A stretch of 64,000 nucleotides of DNA from CAXQUZ01 sp942491145 (GTDB lineage Bacteria > Myxococcota_A > UBA796 > UBA2385). The translations under genes were made by a program, and so were the position numbers. The notes under the pieces are model-generated. The model worked only from the letters and a program-made list of their open reading frames with translations. It had not been told where the DNA came from and did not search any database. Below, piece after piece: positions 24,414 to 32,108 of the stretch (within the stretch, counting starts at the first letter, position 1; each line of letters starts with the position of its first letter). Where the stretch lies: the NCBI GenBank assembly GCA_942491145.1, contig CALOBC010000040.1:62001-126000 (forward strand). The letters run 5' to 3'.

Positions 24414-24655
24414 GGGGTCTCCTGGGGTGGGCGCCACGGTGGAGTGGGGCGGGGACTCCTTCCTTTTGCAATGGTCGTGCCAGAGCTCGGGTCCCCGTGC
24501 AGTGTTGCTGAGAATAGTCTGACTGGCTGGGTTGTTGGCGTGCAATTGCGTGGGGTTGCCGGGGGGCGTGCCCCGCACTTGCGGTGGAGTCGGGACATCC
24601 ATGTCGGCCTGTGGACCCGCCCGGCAGCCCCGACGCGGTGGGTTAGCCCGGGGCC

Positions 24656-25555
24656 ATGCGCACCTCCCTGTTCCTCTTCCTCGTCGCTTGCCAGTCCTCT
24701 CCCAAGGGGGACACCACCGACGCCCAGGGCTCCGACGCCGAAGAGACCGGCGAGGTGATCGACCACGCCGAGGTTTTTGACGCCGACCCGCCCACGGTGC
24801 TCGGCCCTGAAGACCGGCCGGCGGAGGTGGTGTTGCCCGACAACTACGACGTCAGCCAGCACTACCCGTTGGTCGTCATGCTGCATGGCTATGGCGCCAA
24901 CTCTGCCCTGCAGGACGTCGTCTTCGGCCTCAAGGCCCGGGCGCGCTCGATGGGCTTTGTGCTCATCACCCCCGATGGCACCGTCGACCGTCGCGGGTCC
25001 CAGTTCTGGAACGCGACCGCAGAGTGCTGCAATTTCTACGGCAGCGACGTCGATGACGTGGCCTACTTGTCGGGGCTCATCGAAGAGGCCCACACGCTGT
25101 ACCCGCTGTCCCACACGGCTGTGATGGGGCACAGCAACGGCGGCTTCATGAGCTACCGGATGGCGTGTGAGCGGCCGGACATCGTAGACCGCATCGCGCC
25201 ACTGGCCGGCACCTTGTCCACCGACGCGGCGGAGTGCCCCCGGGCCGAGCCGATGCCCGTGCTCCACATGCACGGCACCGCCGACGACACCATCGCCTAC
25301 GACGCTGCGCGGGGTCACAACGGTGCCCGAGAGTCCATCGCCCACTTTGCGGACCTGGGCGGCTGTGAAGCGCCCGAAGTGGTTGAGCAACGGGACCACC
25401 TGGGCAGCGTGGACGGCGCGGAGACCACGGTGGAGCGCTGGTCTTGTCCCAGCGGCGACCTGGAGCTGTGGACCGGCGAGGGCGGCGACCACATCTACAT
25501 CTCGGTCAACGACACCTACCGAGATAACCTCGCCCAGTGGCTTGTGGCGCCGTAG
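24656..25555 (+). CDS. Secreted esterase / PHB depolymerase-like lipoprotein (LpqC group)
   Basis: The 299-residue protein starts with a type II signal peptide; the lipobox is FLVAC (Cys12). After an acidic linker the alpha/beta hydrolase fold begins with VVMLHGYGAN. It has the catalytic Ser in MGHSNGGFM, the Asp near HGTADDTI and the His in GGDHIYI. This is the pattern of COG3509, which holds poly(3-hydroxybutyrate) depolymerases and feruloyl/acetylxylan esterases. The insert AECCNFYGSDVDDVAYL, with a vicinal Cys pair, is typical of this group. It would act on an ester polymer or side chain outside the cell. It is divergent from the MYXO-CTERM gene and convergent with the next. Confidence 0.88.
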   Translation: MRTSLFLFLVACQSSPKGDTTDAQGSDAEETGEVIDHAEVFDADPPTVLGPEDRPAEVVLPDNYDVSQHYPLVVMLHGYGANSALQDVVFGLKARARSMGFVLITPDGTVDRRGSQFWNATAECCNFYGSDVDDVAYLSGLIEEAHTLYPLSHTAVMGHSNGGFMSYRMACERPDIVDRIAPLAGTLSTDAAECPRAEPMPVLHMHGTADDTIAYDAARGHNGARESIAHFADLGGCEAPEVVEQRDHLGSVDGAETTVERWSCPSGDLELWTGEGGDHIYISVNDTYRDNLAQWLVAP

Positions 25556-25578
25556 CTCCGCGCTTCAGGCCCGCGCCT

Positions 25579-26205
25579 TCAAGATCTCCAGCGCGGGTCG
25601 GGGTTGTGGAACAGGATGTCGAGGGAGGTCGCTTGGCGGACCACCCGAAAGGCGCCCTGGGGCAGGTGCTTGCCGAGGGCGGCCGTGGCGATGTGGTGCC
25701 AGGGCGTCGTCGGCCGCGGGCAGTCCTGAAAGCTGATCTGGGCGCGGTGGGGCAGCGGATGGGCCAGCAACAAGGCGGCCATCAGCTCGATGGCGCGGCG
25801 GGCCCGATGCTCGGTGCAGTGCTCCAGCACGAGGTGCACGGGGACGGTGACCGACGCGTCCAGCACCAGCCGTGCACCCGTGGGAAGGTTGAGCCCCGCG
25901 GCTTCTTTGCGAAATTCTCCCCGCCAGTCTCCCCGGTGAACACGGGGGGCCGTGGGGGCCGACACCGCCGTGCGTCCCGGGGCGTGCCGGGGCTTGGTGG
26001 AGTCCATGCCGATCTGGACCAGCGCTCGCCCCAGCAGCAGCAGCCCCAGCCCACCGGCGAGGGTCCACAGCGGGACCGGCAGGTTGCGCTGCCACTCCAC
26101 CAAGTGCACCGCCGCCGTGGACGTGCGGTCGATGTACAACAGCCACACAATGCCCGCAGTTGCGGCCAGCAGGGAGAGTCCAGGAGCGAGGGAGGTGGGC
26201 TTCAC
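25579..26205 (-). CDS. Membrane protein with two helices and a soluble domain, unknown
   Basis: The frame is open further upstream, but that part overlaps the divergent gene. A GTG at 26205 begins VKPTSLAPGL and leads straight into the first membrane helix, giving 208 residues. Two hydrophobic segments lie at about 6-23 and 44-60. The soluble C-terminal domain has a mixed alpha/beta look (LVLDASVTVPVHLVLEHC, ELMAALLLAHPLPH). There are no recognisable motifs. It is divergent from the metallo-hydrolase gene (105 bases apart) and convergent with the esterase gene. I do not recognise the family, and the start is uncertain. Confidence 0.55.
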   Translation of the reverse strand: MKPTSLAPGLSLLAATAGIVWLLYIDRTSTAAVHLVEWQRNLPVPLWTLAGGLGLLLLGRALVQIGMDSTKPRHAPGRTAVSAPTAPRVHRGDWRGEFRKEAAGLNLPTGARLVLDASVTVPVHLVLEHCTEHRARRAIELMAALLLAHPLPHRAQISFQDCPRPTTPWHHIATAALGKHLPQGAFRVVRQATSLDILFHNPDPRWRS

Positions 26206-26279
26206 ACTGCGTCCATAGTCCGCGGGCGGCGAGGGTGGGGCCCTCACCACGGGATGTGCGTCGGGGCACCGCTTCGGGA

Positions 26280-26285
26280 TAGCCC
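26280..26285 (+). promoter_or_regulatory. Possible -10 element TAGCCC
   Basis: The sequence GCTTCGGGATAGCC ends 31 bases before the ATG at 26311. The same TTCGG(G)ATAG text precedes the arylsulfotransferase-like gene. Weak evidence on its own. Confidence 0.25.
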
Positions 26286-26310
26286 GGGACGCCGTGCCCC
26301 TGGAGTGCCC

Positions 26311-26967
26311 ATGCAGGTCCATCGTTTCACCGTCGGCGTCTTTCAGGTCAACACCTGGCTCATCACCGACCCCGACACCGGCCACAGCGCCATTGTCGAC
26401 ACCGGTGAGTCCACGGAGCTGTTGGATCGGCTGCGGCCCCTAAAGCCCGATGTGCGCAAGATCTTCCTGACCCACACCCACCTCGACCATGCCGGTGCGC
26501 TGGTGTGGCTTCAGGAGCAGTGGCCCGACGCGGAAACGGTGATGCCTCGGGCGGACCGGCCGCTCTTCGAGACCTTGCCCCACCAGGGCACCATGTTCGG
26601 CATGCCCCAGCTGGACCGGCCGTGTGGGCGCATCGACCGGGAGATCGACGACGGGGACGAGGTCACCCTCGGCTCGCTCAAGCTTCGCTTTCTGAGTACA
26701 CCCGGCCACACCCCCGGCCAGGGCTGCTTCTATGGCTACGGCCACATCTTCGTGGGCGACACCCTCTTCGCGGGCAGCATCGGCCGCACCGACTTTCCGC
26801 TGAGCGACCCGAGCCTGATGCCGGGCAGTCTGCGCCGCCTCACCGCCTTGCCCGGTGAGCTGGTGGTACACAGCGGTCACGGTCCCGACACCACGATTGC
26901 TGCCGAGCTGGCGACCAACCCCTTCTTGTCGTTTCTTCGAAAGGAGCGGCAGCTGCGTCAGAGCTGA
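26311..26967 (+). CDS. Metallo-beta-lactamase-fold hydrolase, glyoxalase II-like
   Basis: The ATG at 26311 gives 218 residues; the longer frame upstream is shadow sequence. The zinc site is complete: HTHLDHAG, with two His, Asp and His near residues 53-58, a further His in STPGHTPGQG, the bridging Asp in VGDTLFAGSIGRTD and the last His in VHSGHGPDT. The order and spacing match the hydroxyacylglutathione hydrolase-like (YcbL) group. Likely substrates are thioesters or similar, in the cytoplasm; there is no export signal. The short active-site loop and 218-residue size argue against full glyoxalase II, which has an extra C-terminal domain. Confidence 0.9.
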   Translation: MQVHRFTVGVFQVNTWLITDPDTGHSAIVDTGESTELLDRLRPLKPDVRKIFLTHTHLDHAGALVWLQEQWPDAETVMPRADRPLFETLPHQGTMFGMPQLDRPCGRIDREIDDGDEVTLGSLKLRFLSTPGHTPGQGCFYGYGHIFVGDTLFAGSIGRTDFPLSDPSLMPGSLRRLTALPGELVVHSGHGPDTTIAAELATNPFLSFLRKERQLRQS

Positions 26968-26989
26968 GGGCCGCCCGGGGGGGCGGGAG

Positions 26990-29212
26990 TCAGCCCGCGA
27001 GGCTCGCCACGGCCGCGACAATGGCGTCTGCGTGGGCCACCGGTGTGGTCTGGCTCCAGATCCGCAGCCCCGGGAGGACCAGCCGGGCAGCACCGGGACC
27101 GAGCGCTCGCAGCCCCCGCCGGACCACCCGCACCACGTCGGCATCGGGCGCCTCGGTGTCCTGCACCAGGGCCGGCAACACCGTGTCGACCAGCATCCGC
27201 CGGGCGTCCACGCTGAGCTGCTCACCGCAGTGCAAGGTCCAGTCGGGAATGTTGATTTGGACGCGCTTCAGGGCCACTTTCAGGAAGCCGTGGGCCAAGG
27301 TCTGGGCGTCTCTTTCCAACCTGCGTCGCTCCGACGCGGGGTCGGCCCCCGGCTGGCCCGCCAGCTCGACGTAGACCTTGGCTTTGGGCTCGGTGCCGCT
27401 GGGGCGCATCACCAGCCGAGCGTCGCCCTCCAGCTCGAACACCAGCACGTTGCGGCTGGCGGCGTCCGTGGCGCAGCGCAGCGGGCCCCCGGGACCGGTG
27501 GGGTCTTGTCGGTCGGCCATCGTGAGCACGGTCCGGCCCCCAATCTTCGTGGGTGGCGTGGCGCGCAGTGAGGCCTGCATCGCGGCGATGTGTTGCCGTC
27601 CCGGTGCCCCCTCCATCACGAGGCTCACGAGGGTGTTGTGGACCACCCCCACCCGGGCTTGAAGCGCGTCGAGCACGTCGATGAGGCTGCGGTGGCGGGC
27701 TTTTTCAAGGCTGGCCAGCTCGGCGAGTAGCAGGGCGCCACCCGCGGCGTCTTTGTCCCGGACCTCGGTGGTGACCAGCACCCCATGGCTCTCTTCGGCG
27801 CCGATGGCGAAGTCGCTCAAGGATGCCGGAACACCGGCGAGCTGGCCCGTCTCTTCCAGCTCGGCCAGCGCCGCGCCAATGTACTTGAAGCCCACCATGA
27901 AGTGGTCGACCACCCGGGCACCGTGCAGGGCCGCGACGCGGGTGAGCTGGCGGGAGGTCACCTCGGTCTTCAGCACCAGGGGCCGGGGGCCGTCCGTCGG
28001 CCGCTTGCGCAGGGCAGCATGGGCGACCAGCACCGCCAGCTCATTGCCCGAGAAGAAGCGCCAGTGCACGGGATCGGTGGCCCCGGGGTCGGGGTTTTGG
28101 TTGCGCACCATCAGCCCCAGCCGATCCGCATCGGGGTCGCAGGCCATGACCAGATCGGCGCCCACTTCCTGGGCGTGGGCGACCGCGGCCTCCATCGTGG
28201 CGGGGTTCTCCGGGTTGGGGGCACGCAAGGGCACGGCCGGGAAGCTGCCGTCCGGTGTGGCTTGGGTGGGCTCCAAAAACACCACAAAGCCCGCCTGGCG
28301 GAGCACCTCATAGACGGTGCGCGTGCCGGTGCCGTGCAGCGCTGTGAACACCACCCGTGCACTGCGTGCCTCGGGAAAGCGCGACAGTCGCAGGTTTGCG
28401 GCCACATAGGCGTCGTGCAGGCTCGCCGGAAGCTCCTGGACCAGCCCCCCCGCCCGCGCCCGGTCCAGGCTCATGCGGTCCACGCTCAGGCTGTCCCCGA
28501 CCGCCTCGGCGACTTCTTGGTCGAGGGGCGGCACGAGCTGGGCCCCCGTGTGGTCGTAGATCTTGCAGCCGTTGTCGTCGGGCGGGTTGTGAGAAGCACT
28601 GATGACCAGCCCACCTTGGGCCTCCAGCTGGCGCACGGCGAACGAGAGCTCGGGGGTCGACAGGTGGGTGCCCGCGGGGGGCAGCCAGACGCCGATGCCG
28701 GCGGCCGCATAGACCTCGACGGCGAGCTCGGCGAAGTCCCGGCTGGTGAGGCCCTGGACCGGGTCGTGCACATCAGCGACCAGCTCACCGCGCAGGTTCT
28801 CAAACGCCCGCACGTCGAGGCCGAGCACCACCCGGATCGGGCCGTCGCCAAAGCGGGCCCGCAGCCAGATCGCGTGGCCTTCCACACTGGAGGCCAAGGT
28901 CCATGGGTTGAAGCGGTTGGGACCCACACCGACTCGGCCCCGGCGTCCCCCGGTGCCAAAAGGCAACACTCGGCAGAAGCTGTCGAGAATAACGTCCCAT
29001 CGGCTATTCTCGATGAGTGCCGTGATCTGCATGCCGTAGGTGCGGAAGGCCGGTTCCTCCAGCCAAGTGCGCACATGGGCCAGGGCCGCGCGCAGCACAT
29101 CGGGGTCGGGGCGGGGGTCGAGCTGCTCAAGGCCGGTCGCACACCGCACAATCAGCACATCGACGCGGGGCGAGGGCGCGCTGTGGGATGCCCCAGGGGG
29201 GGACAGGGGCAT
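26990..29212 (-). CDS. Phosphoglucomutase/phosphomannomutase
   Basis: From the ATG at 29212 the protein has 740 residues, longer than the usual 550-600. The extra length is an N-terminal arm of about 80 residues (the start is uncertain) and a long C-terminal part. The key sites are all present: FGTGGRRG at 85-92, the phosphoserine Ser207 in ISASHNPP, the Mg2+ loop CDPDADRLG, the sugar loop GAEESHGVL and the phosphate-binding RPSGTEPK near the C-terminus. The reaction moves phosphate between C1 and C6 of glucose or mannose. That would feed nucleotide-sugar synthesis, which fits the sugar cassette a few kilobases upstream. It is convergent with the metallo-hydrolase gene. Confidence 0.93.
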   Translation of the reverse strand: MPLSPPGASHSAPSPRVDVLIVRCATGLEQLDPRPDPDVLRAALAHVRTWLEEPAFRTYGMQITALIENSRWDVILDSFCRVLPFGTGGRRGRVGVGPNRFNPWTLASSVEGHAIWLRARFGDGPIRVVLGLDVRAFENLRGELVADVHDPVQGLTSRDFAELAVEVYAAAGIGVWLPPAGTHLSTPELSFAVRQLEAQGGLVISASHNPPDDNGCKIYDHTGAQLVPPLDQEVAEAVGDSLSVDRMSLDRARAGGLVQELPASLHDAYVAANLRLSRFPEARSARVVFTALHGTGTRTVYEVLRQAGFVVFLEPTQATPDGSFPAVPLRAPNPENPATMEAAVAHAQEVGADLVMACDPDADRLGLMVRNQNPDPGATDPVHWRFFSGNELAVLVAHAALRKRPTDGPRPLVLKTEVTSRQLTRVAALHGARVVDHFMVGFKYIGAALAELEETGQLAGVPASLSDFAIGAEESHGVLVTTEVRDKDAAGGALLLAELASLEKARHRSLIDVLDALQARVGVVHNTLVSLVMEGAPGRQHIAAMQASLRATPPTKIGGRTVLTMADRQDPTGPGGPLRCATDAASRNVLVFELEGDARLVMRPSGTEPKAKVYVELAGQPGADPASERRRLERDAQTLAHGFLKVALKRVQINIPDWTLHCGEQLSVDARRMLVDTVLPALVQDTEAPDADVVRVVRRGLRALGPGAARLVLPGLRIWSQTTPVAHADAIVAAVASLAG

Positions 29213-29321
29213 GGGGCCACTCCAGGGCCGGTCATGCCCGGCTTGGGGTCGGTCGGGCGCTTCAGCAGCACCACACTGCCGGCGTGGGTCGTCTCGCCGG
29301 GGGGCTGCGTGCGGAGCGGTC

Positions 29322-30050
29322 CTACTCGAACAGTCCCTTGGACAGGTACCAGTTCTCCCCCGCGGGGGTGTCGCCGGCGGCCGGGTCGAAGCCGTCCACG
29401 TTGGGGGCGTAGCCGGAGGGGGCAAACTGGTTCACGCCCCACGAGGTGGCAATCCACCAGTGCCCCGCAAACGGGGGGCCCGTCATGGGATCGCCGTCGC
29501 CGTCGTCCACCACCAGGTAGGCGCTCTCCCAAGCGTCGGTGGTCCAGGCATTGCCGAGGTCGCCCAGCCCTTCAAAGGTGGTCGTGATCTCGATGCCATT
29601 GCTCGACGAGGTCACCGACTCGCCCGCGTTCATCTCGGGGGCAGCGAAGGTCAGCGGGTCGTCAAAGGTGACGCTGTCCTGGTTCACCACGTCCGCGTAG
29701 CCCCAGACTTGGATGCCATTGACCGAGTCGGTGGACCACTCGATCTCAAAGAGCAGCTCCGGCTCGCCGACCGTGCCGTCGTCCGCCGTGGCGGAGACCT
29801 CGCTGTAGGCGATCTTGACCACTTGGGTGTTGCCGGACTGGCGGGTGCCCACAATGTTGGCCTGGAGCTGTGTGTCGATGTCGGCGGACTCGTTGTTGTA
29901 GGTCCACGTGCGCTCGCCATCGAGGGGGAAGCGGTCCCACAGGGATGCGCCGGCGAAGTTGAACTTTCGCCCTTCACAGCCCGGCAGGAGGGCGATGGCC
30001 GGCAGCAGCAGGAACAACGGACGCAGTAGGGAAGGCCTGTTGGTGGGCAT
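29322..30050 (-). CDS. Lipoprotein of unknown function
   Basis: The ATG at 30050 follows the strong site GGAGAT; the upstream extension of the frame is rejected. The product has 242 residues, with a type II signal peptide ending in lipobox LLPGC (Cys22). The mature part is a beta-rich domain with repeated Trp/Tyr and acidic residues (LDGERTWTYNNE, LFEIEWSTDSV, GHWWIATSWGVNQF). It contains no other cysteine and no catalytic motif I can identify. Proteins of this shape are common in Myxococcota and uncharacterised. It lies downstream of a long leader and divergent from glpK; the phosphomutase gene follows on the same strand after 109 bases. Confidence 0.75.
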   Translation of the reverse strand: MPTNRPSLLRPLFLLLPAIALLPGCEGRKFNFAGASLWDRFPLDGERTWTYNNESADIDTQLQANIVGTRQSGNTQVVKIAYSEVSATADDGTVGEPELLFEIEWSTDSVNGIQVWGYADVVNQDSVTFDDPLTFAAPEMNAGESVTSSSNGIEITTTFEGLGDLGNAWTTDAWESAYLVVDDGDGDPMTGPPFAGHWWIATSWGVNQFAPSGYAPNVDGFDPAAGDTPAGENWYLSKGLFE

Positions 30051-30194
30051 CTTGATCTCCTCCGGGGTCCGCGAGGCGGTCGCCGGCCAGTGCGGGGTGA
30101 CGCAGGGTAGCACGCCCGTCTCACGCTGCCCGCCCAGGGTGTCGACCGGTGCCGCCCCTGGCCCTTCCTGGGCAAGGCTGGGCATCGAAAGTGG

Positions 30195-30200
30195 TAGAAC
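30195..30200 (+). promoter_or_regulatory. Possible -10 element TAGAAC
   Basis: AAAGTGGTAGAAC ends 26 bases before the glpK ATG at 30226. The hexamer fits the series of TA-containing elements found at this distance in the window. No -35 box is evident. Confidence 0.33.
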
Positions 30201-30225
30201 AGGCGCCCAAACTTGGAGCTGTGCG

Positions 30226-31695
30226 ATGCCCACCGACGTCCTTCTTGCCATCGACCAAGGCACCACCGGCACCACCGCGCTGTTGCTCAACCGCAGCGTC
30301 CAGGTGGTCGCCCACCACAACGTCGAGTTCCCCAACCACTACCCAGCCCCCGGCCACGTCGAGCACGATGTCGCCGAGATCTGGCAGAGCGTGGAAGCCG
30401 CGGTGAAGGGGGCACTGGAGAAGGCCGGTGACATCAACATTCTCGCGGTGGGCATCACCAACCAGCGCGAGACCAGCCTGTTCTGGGACCGCAAGACCGG
30501 CGAGCCCATCCACCGCGCCTTGGTGTGGCAGGACCGGCGCACGGCGGACCGGTGTGCCCAGCTCAAGGCGTCGGGCAACGAGGCCGAGGTGCGAGCGCGC
30601 ACGGGGCTGGTGCTCGACCCTTACTTCTCGGCGACGAAGGCGGGCTGGACCCTGGACCATGTGCCGGGGGCGCGGCAGCGGGCGCGGGACGGCTCGCTCG
30701 CGTTTGGGACCATTGACGCTTGGCTGGCCTGGAAGCTGTGCGGGGCCCACGCCACCGATGCGTCGAACGCCAGCCGCACGCTGCTGTACAACATCCACAA
30801 GGGCGTCTGGGATGACGCGCTGCTGGACCTCTTCGGTGTTCCCCGGGCGTGCTTGCCCCGGGTGTGCAACAACGCCGAAGTGCTGGGGCGCACCCGGGGG
30901 CTGGGCTTCATTCCCGACGGCATCCCGGTCTCGGGCATGGCCGGCGACCAGCAGTCCGCGCTTTTTGGCCAAGCGTGCTTTTCGCCGGGCACGGCCAAGT
31001 GTACGTATGGCACGGGCGCCTTTGTGTTGATGAACACGGGATCGACGCCGGTGGTGAGCGACCATGGCTTGCTGACGACTGTGGCGTGGCAGCTCGGGGG
31101 CCAGGTCACCTACGCCGTCGAGGGCTCGGCCTTCATCGCGGGCGCGGCGGTCCAGTGGCTGCGCGATGGGCTGGGCCTGATCAAGTCGGCGTCCGAGATC
31201 GAAGCGCTGGCCACGTCGGTGCCGGACAGCGGCGGGGTGTCGTTCGTGCCGGCACTGGCGGGCCTGGGCGCGCCGCACTGGCGGCCGGATGCCCGAGGCT
31301 TGTTGTGCGGGCTGAGCGGGGGCACCACCAAGGCCCACATCGCGCGGGCAGTCCTCGAAGGGGTGGCGCTGCAGATCGGCGACATCCTGGGTGCCATGGC
31401 CGCCGACGCTGGGGCGCCGCTGGCAGAGCTCCGGGTGGACGGCGGGGCCGCCCGGAACAACCTGTTGATGCAGTTTCAGGCGGATGTCTTGGACGTGCGC
31501 TGCGTGCGACCCACGGTGCTGGAGACCACAGCGCTCGGTGCGGCTTTCTTGGCAGGACTGGGGGCGGGCGTCTGGAACAGCACCGAAGCCATCGCCGAGG
31601 CATGGCATGAAGACCGCAGCTTCTGGCCCGAGATGGCCCCGTCCGTGCGGGCGGCCCACCGCGAGGCCTGGGCGAGTGCCGTCCGCCGGGCTTGA
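30226..31695 (+). CDS. glpK: Glycerol kinase
   Basis: The ATG at 30226 follows TTGGAG and gives 489 residues, the normal length. FGGY-kinase hallmarks are clear. They include the N-terminal phosphate loop AIDQGTTGTTALL, glycerol-binding text NQRET and WQDRRTADRC, the catalytic Asp in GMAGDQQSALFGQ, TYGTGAFVLMNTG, and the C-terminal GLGAPHW and DGGAARNN. The enzyme phosphorylates glycerol to sn-glycerol 3-phosphate with ATP in the cytoplasm. No glpF, glpD or glpR gene adjoins it. The downstream TfoX-like gene starts 23 bases after the stop and may be cotranscribed. Confidence 0.97.
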   Translation: MPTDVLLAIDQGTTGTTALLLNRSVQVVAHHNVEFPNHYPAPGHVEHDVAEIWQSVEAAVKGALEKAGDINILAVGITNQRETSLFWDRKTGEPIHRALVWQDRRTADRCAQLKASGNEAEVRARTGLVLDPYFSATKAGWTLDHVPGARQRARDGSLAFGTIDAWLAWKLCGAHATDASNASRTLLYNIHKGVWDDALLDLFGVPRACLPRVCNNAEVLGRTRGLGFIPDGIPVSGMAGDQQSALFGQACFSPGTAKCTYGTGAFVLMNTGSTPVVSDHGLLTTVAWQLGGQVTYAVEGSAFIAGAAVQWLRDGLGLIKSASEIEALATSVPDSGGVSFVPALAGLGAPHWRPDARGLLCGLSGGTTKAHIARAVLEGVALQIGDILGAMAADAGAPLAELRVDGGAARNNLLMQFQADVLDVRCVRPTVLETTALGAAFLAGLGAGVWNSTEAIAEAWHEDRSFWPEMAPSVRAAHREAWASAVRRA

Positions 31696-31718
31696 CCCAA
31701 ACCCACTCTGGAGATTCC

Positions 31719-32099
31719 ATGGAAAAGCCCACCCCTGCAGCGTTGCAGAGCTTTGAAGCCGCGTGGACCGCCGCCGCAGCCCAGGGCGATGGCGCGGTCG
31801 ACCGCAAGCGCATGTTTGGCATGCCCGCCGCCTTCGTGAACGGCAACATGTTCATGGGGGTGTTCGCCAACGGCATCATCCTGCGATTTGCCGAGGATGA
31901 CCGCCAGCGCTTGCTTCAGTCCGACGGAATCGGGCCGTTTTCGCCGCGGCCGGGGGGCAATCCCTGGAAGGACTACATCAGCGTGGATGCCGACCAGTGG
32001 GGCGGTTCCGATGAGCTGGGTGCCTGGGCCGCCGCCGCCCGCGCCCACACCGCGAAGATGCCGGTGAAGGTGCCCAAGCCCCGCAAGAAGAAGGCCTGA
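31719..32099 (+). CDS. TfoX N-terminal domain-like protein
   Basis: The ATG at 31719 follows CTGGAG and gives 126 residues. The pattern KRMFGMPAAFVNGNMFMGVFANGIILRF is that of the TfoX N-terminal domain family, small proteins related to the competence regulator TfoX/Sxy. A matching C-terminal part follows, with DYISVDADQW, and a Lys-rich end (KVPKPRKKKA). The family has no known enzyme activity. The protein lacks the C-terminal TfoX domain, so a competence role cannot be assumed. It lies just after glpK and is convergent with the cytochrome gene, nine bases away. Likely cytoplasmic, perhaps nucleic-acid binding through the basic tail (inference). Confidence 0.78.
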   Translation: MEKPTPAALQSFEAAWTAAAAQGDGAVDRKRMFGMPAAFVNGNMFMGVFANGIILRFAEDDRQRLLQSDGIGPFSPRPGGNPWKDYISVDADQWGGSDELGAWAAAARAHTAKMPVKVPKPRKKKA

Positions 32100-32108
32100 A
32101 CCGCGGGA

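Noticed and set aside
26257..26290. Sigma-54-like GGCAC element before the metallo-hydrolase gene
   Set aside because: GGCAC is present, but the required GC at the -12 part is missing, as it is at 57500.
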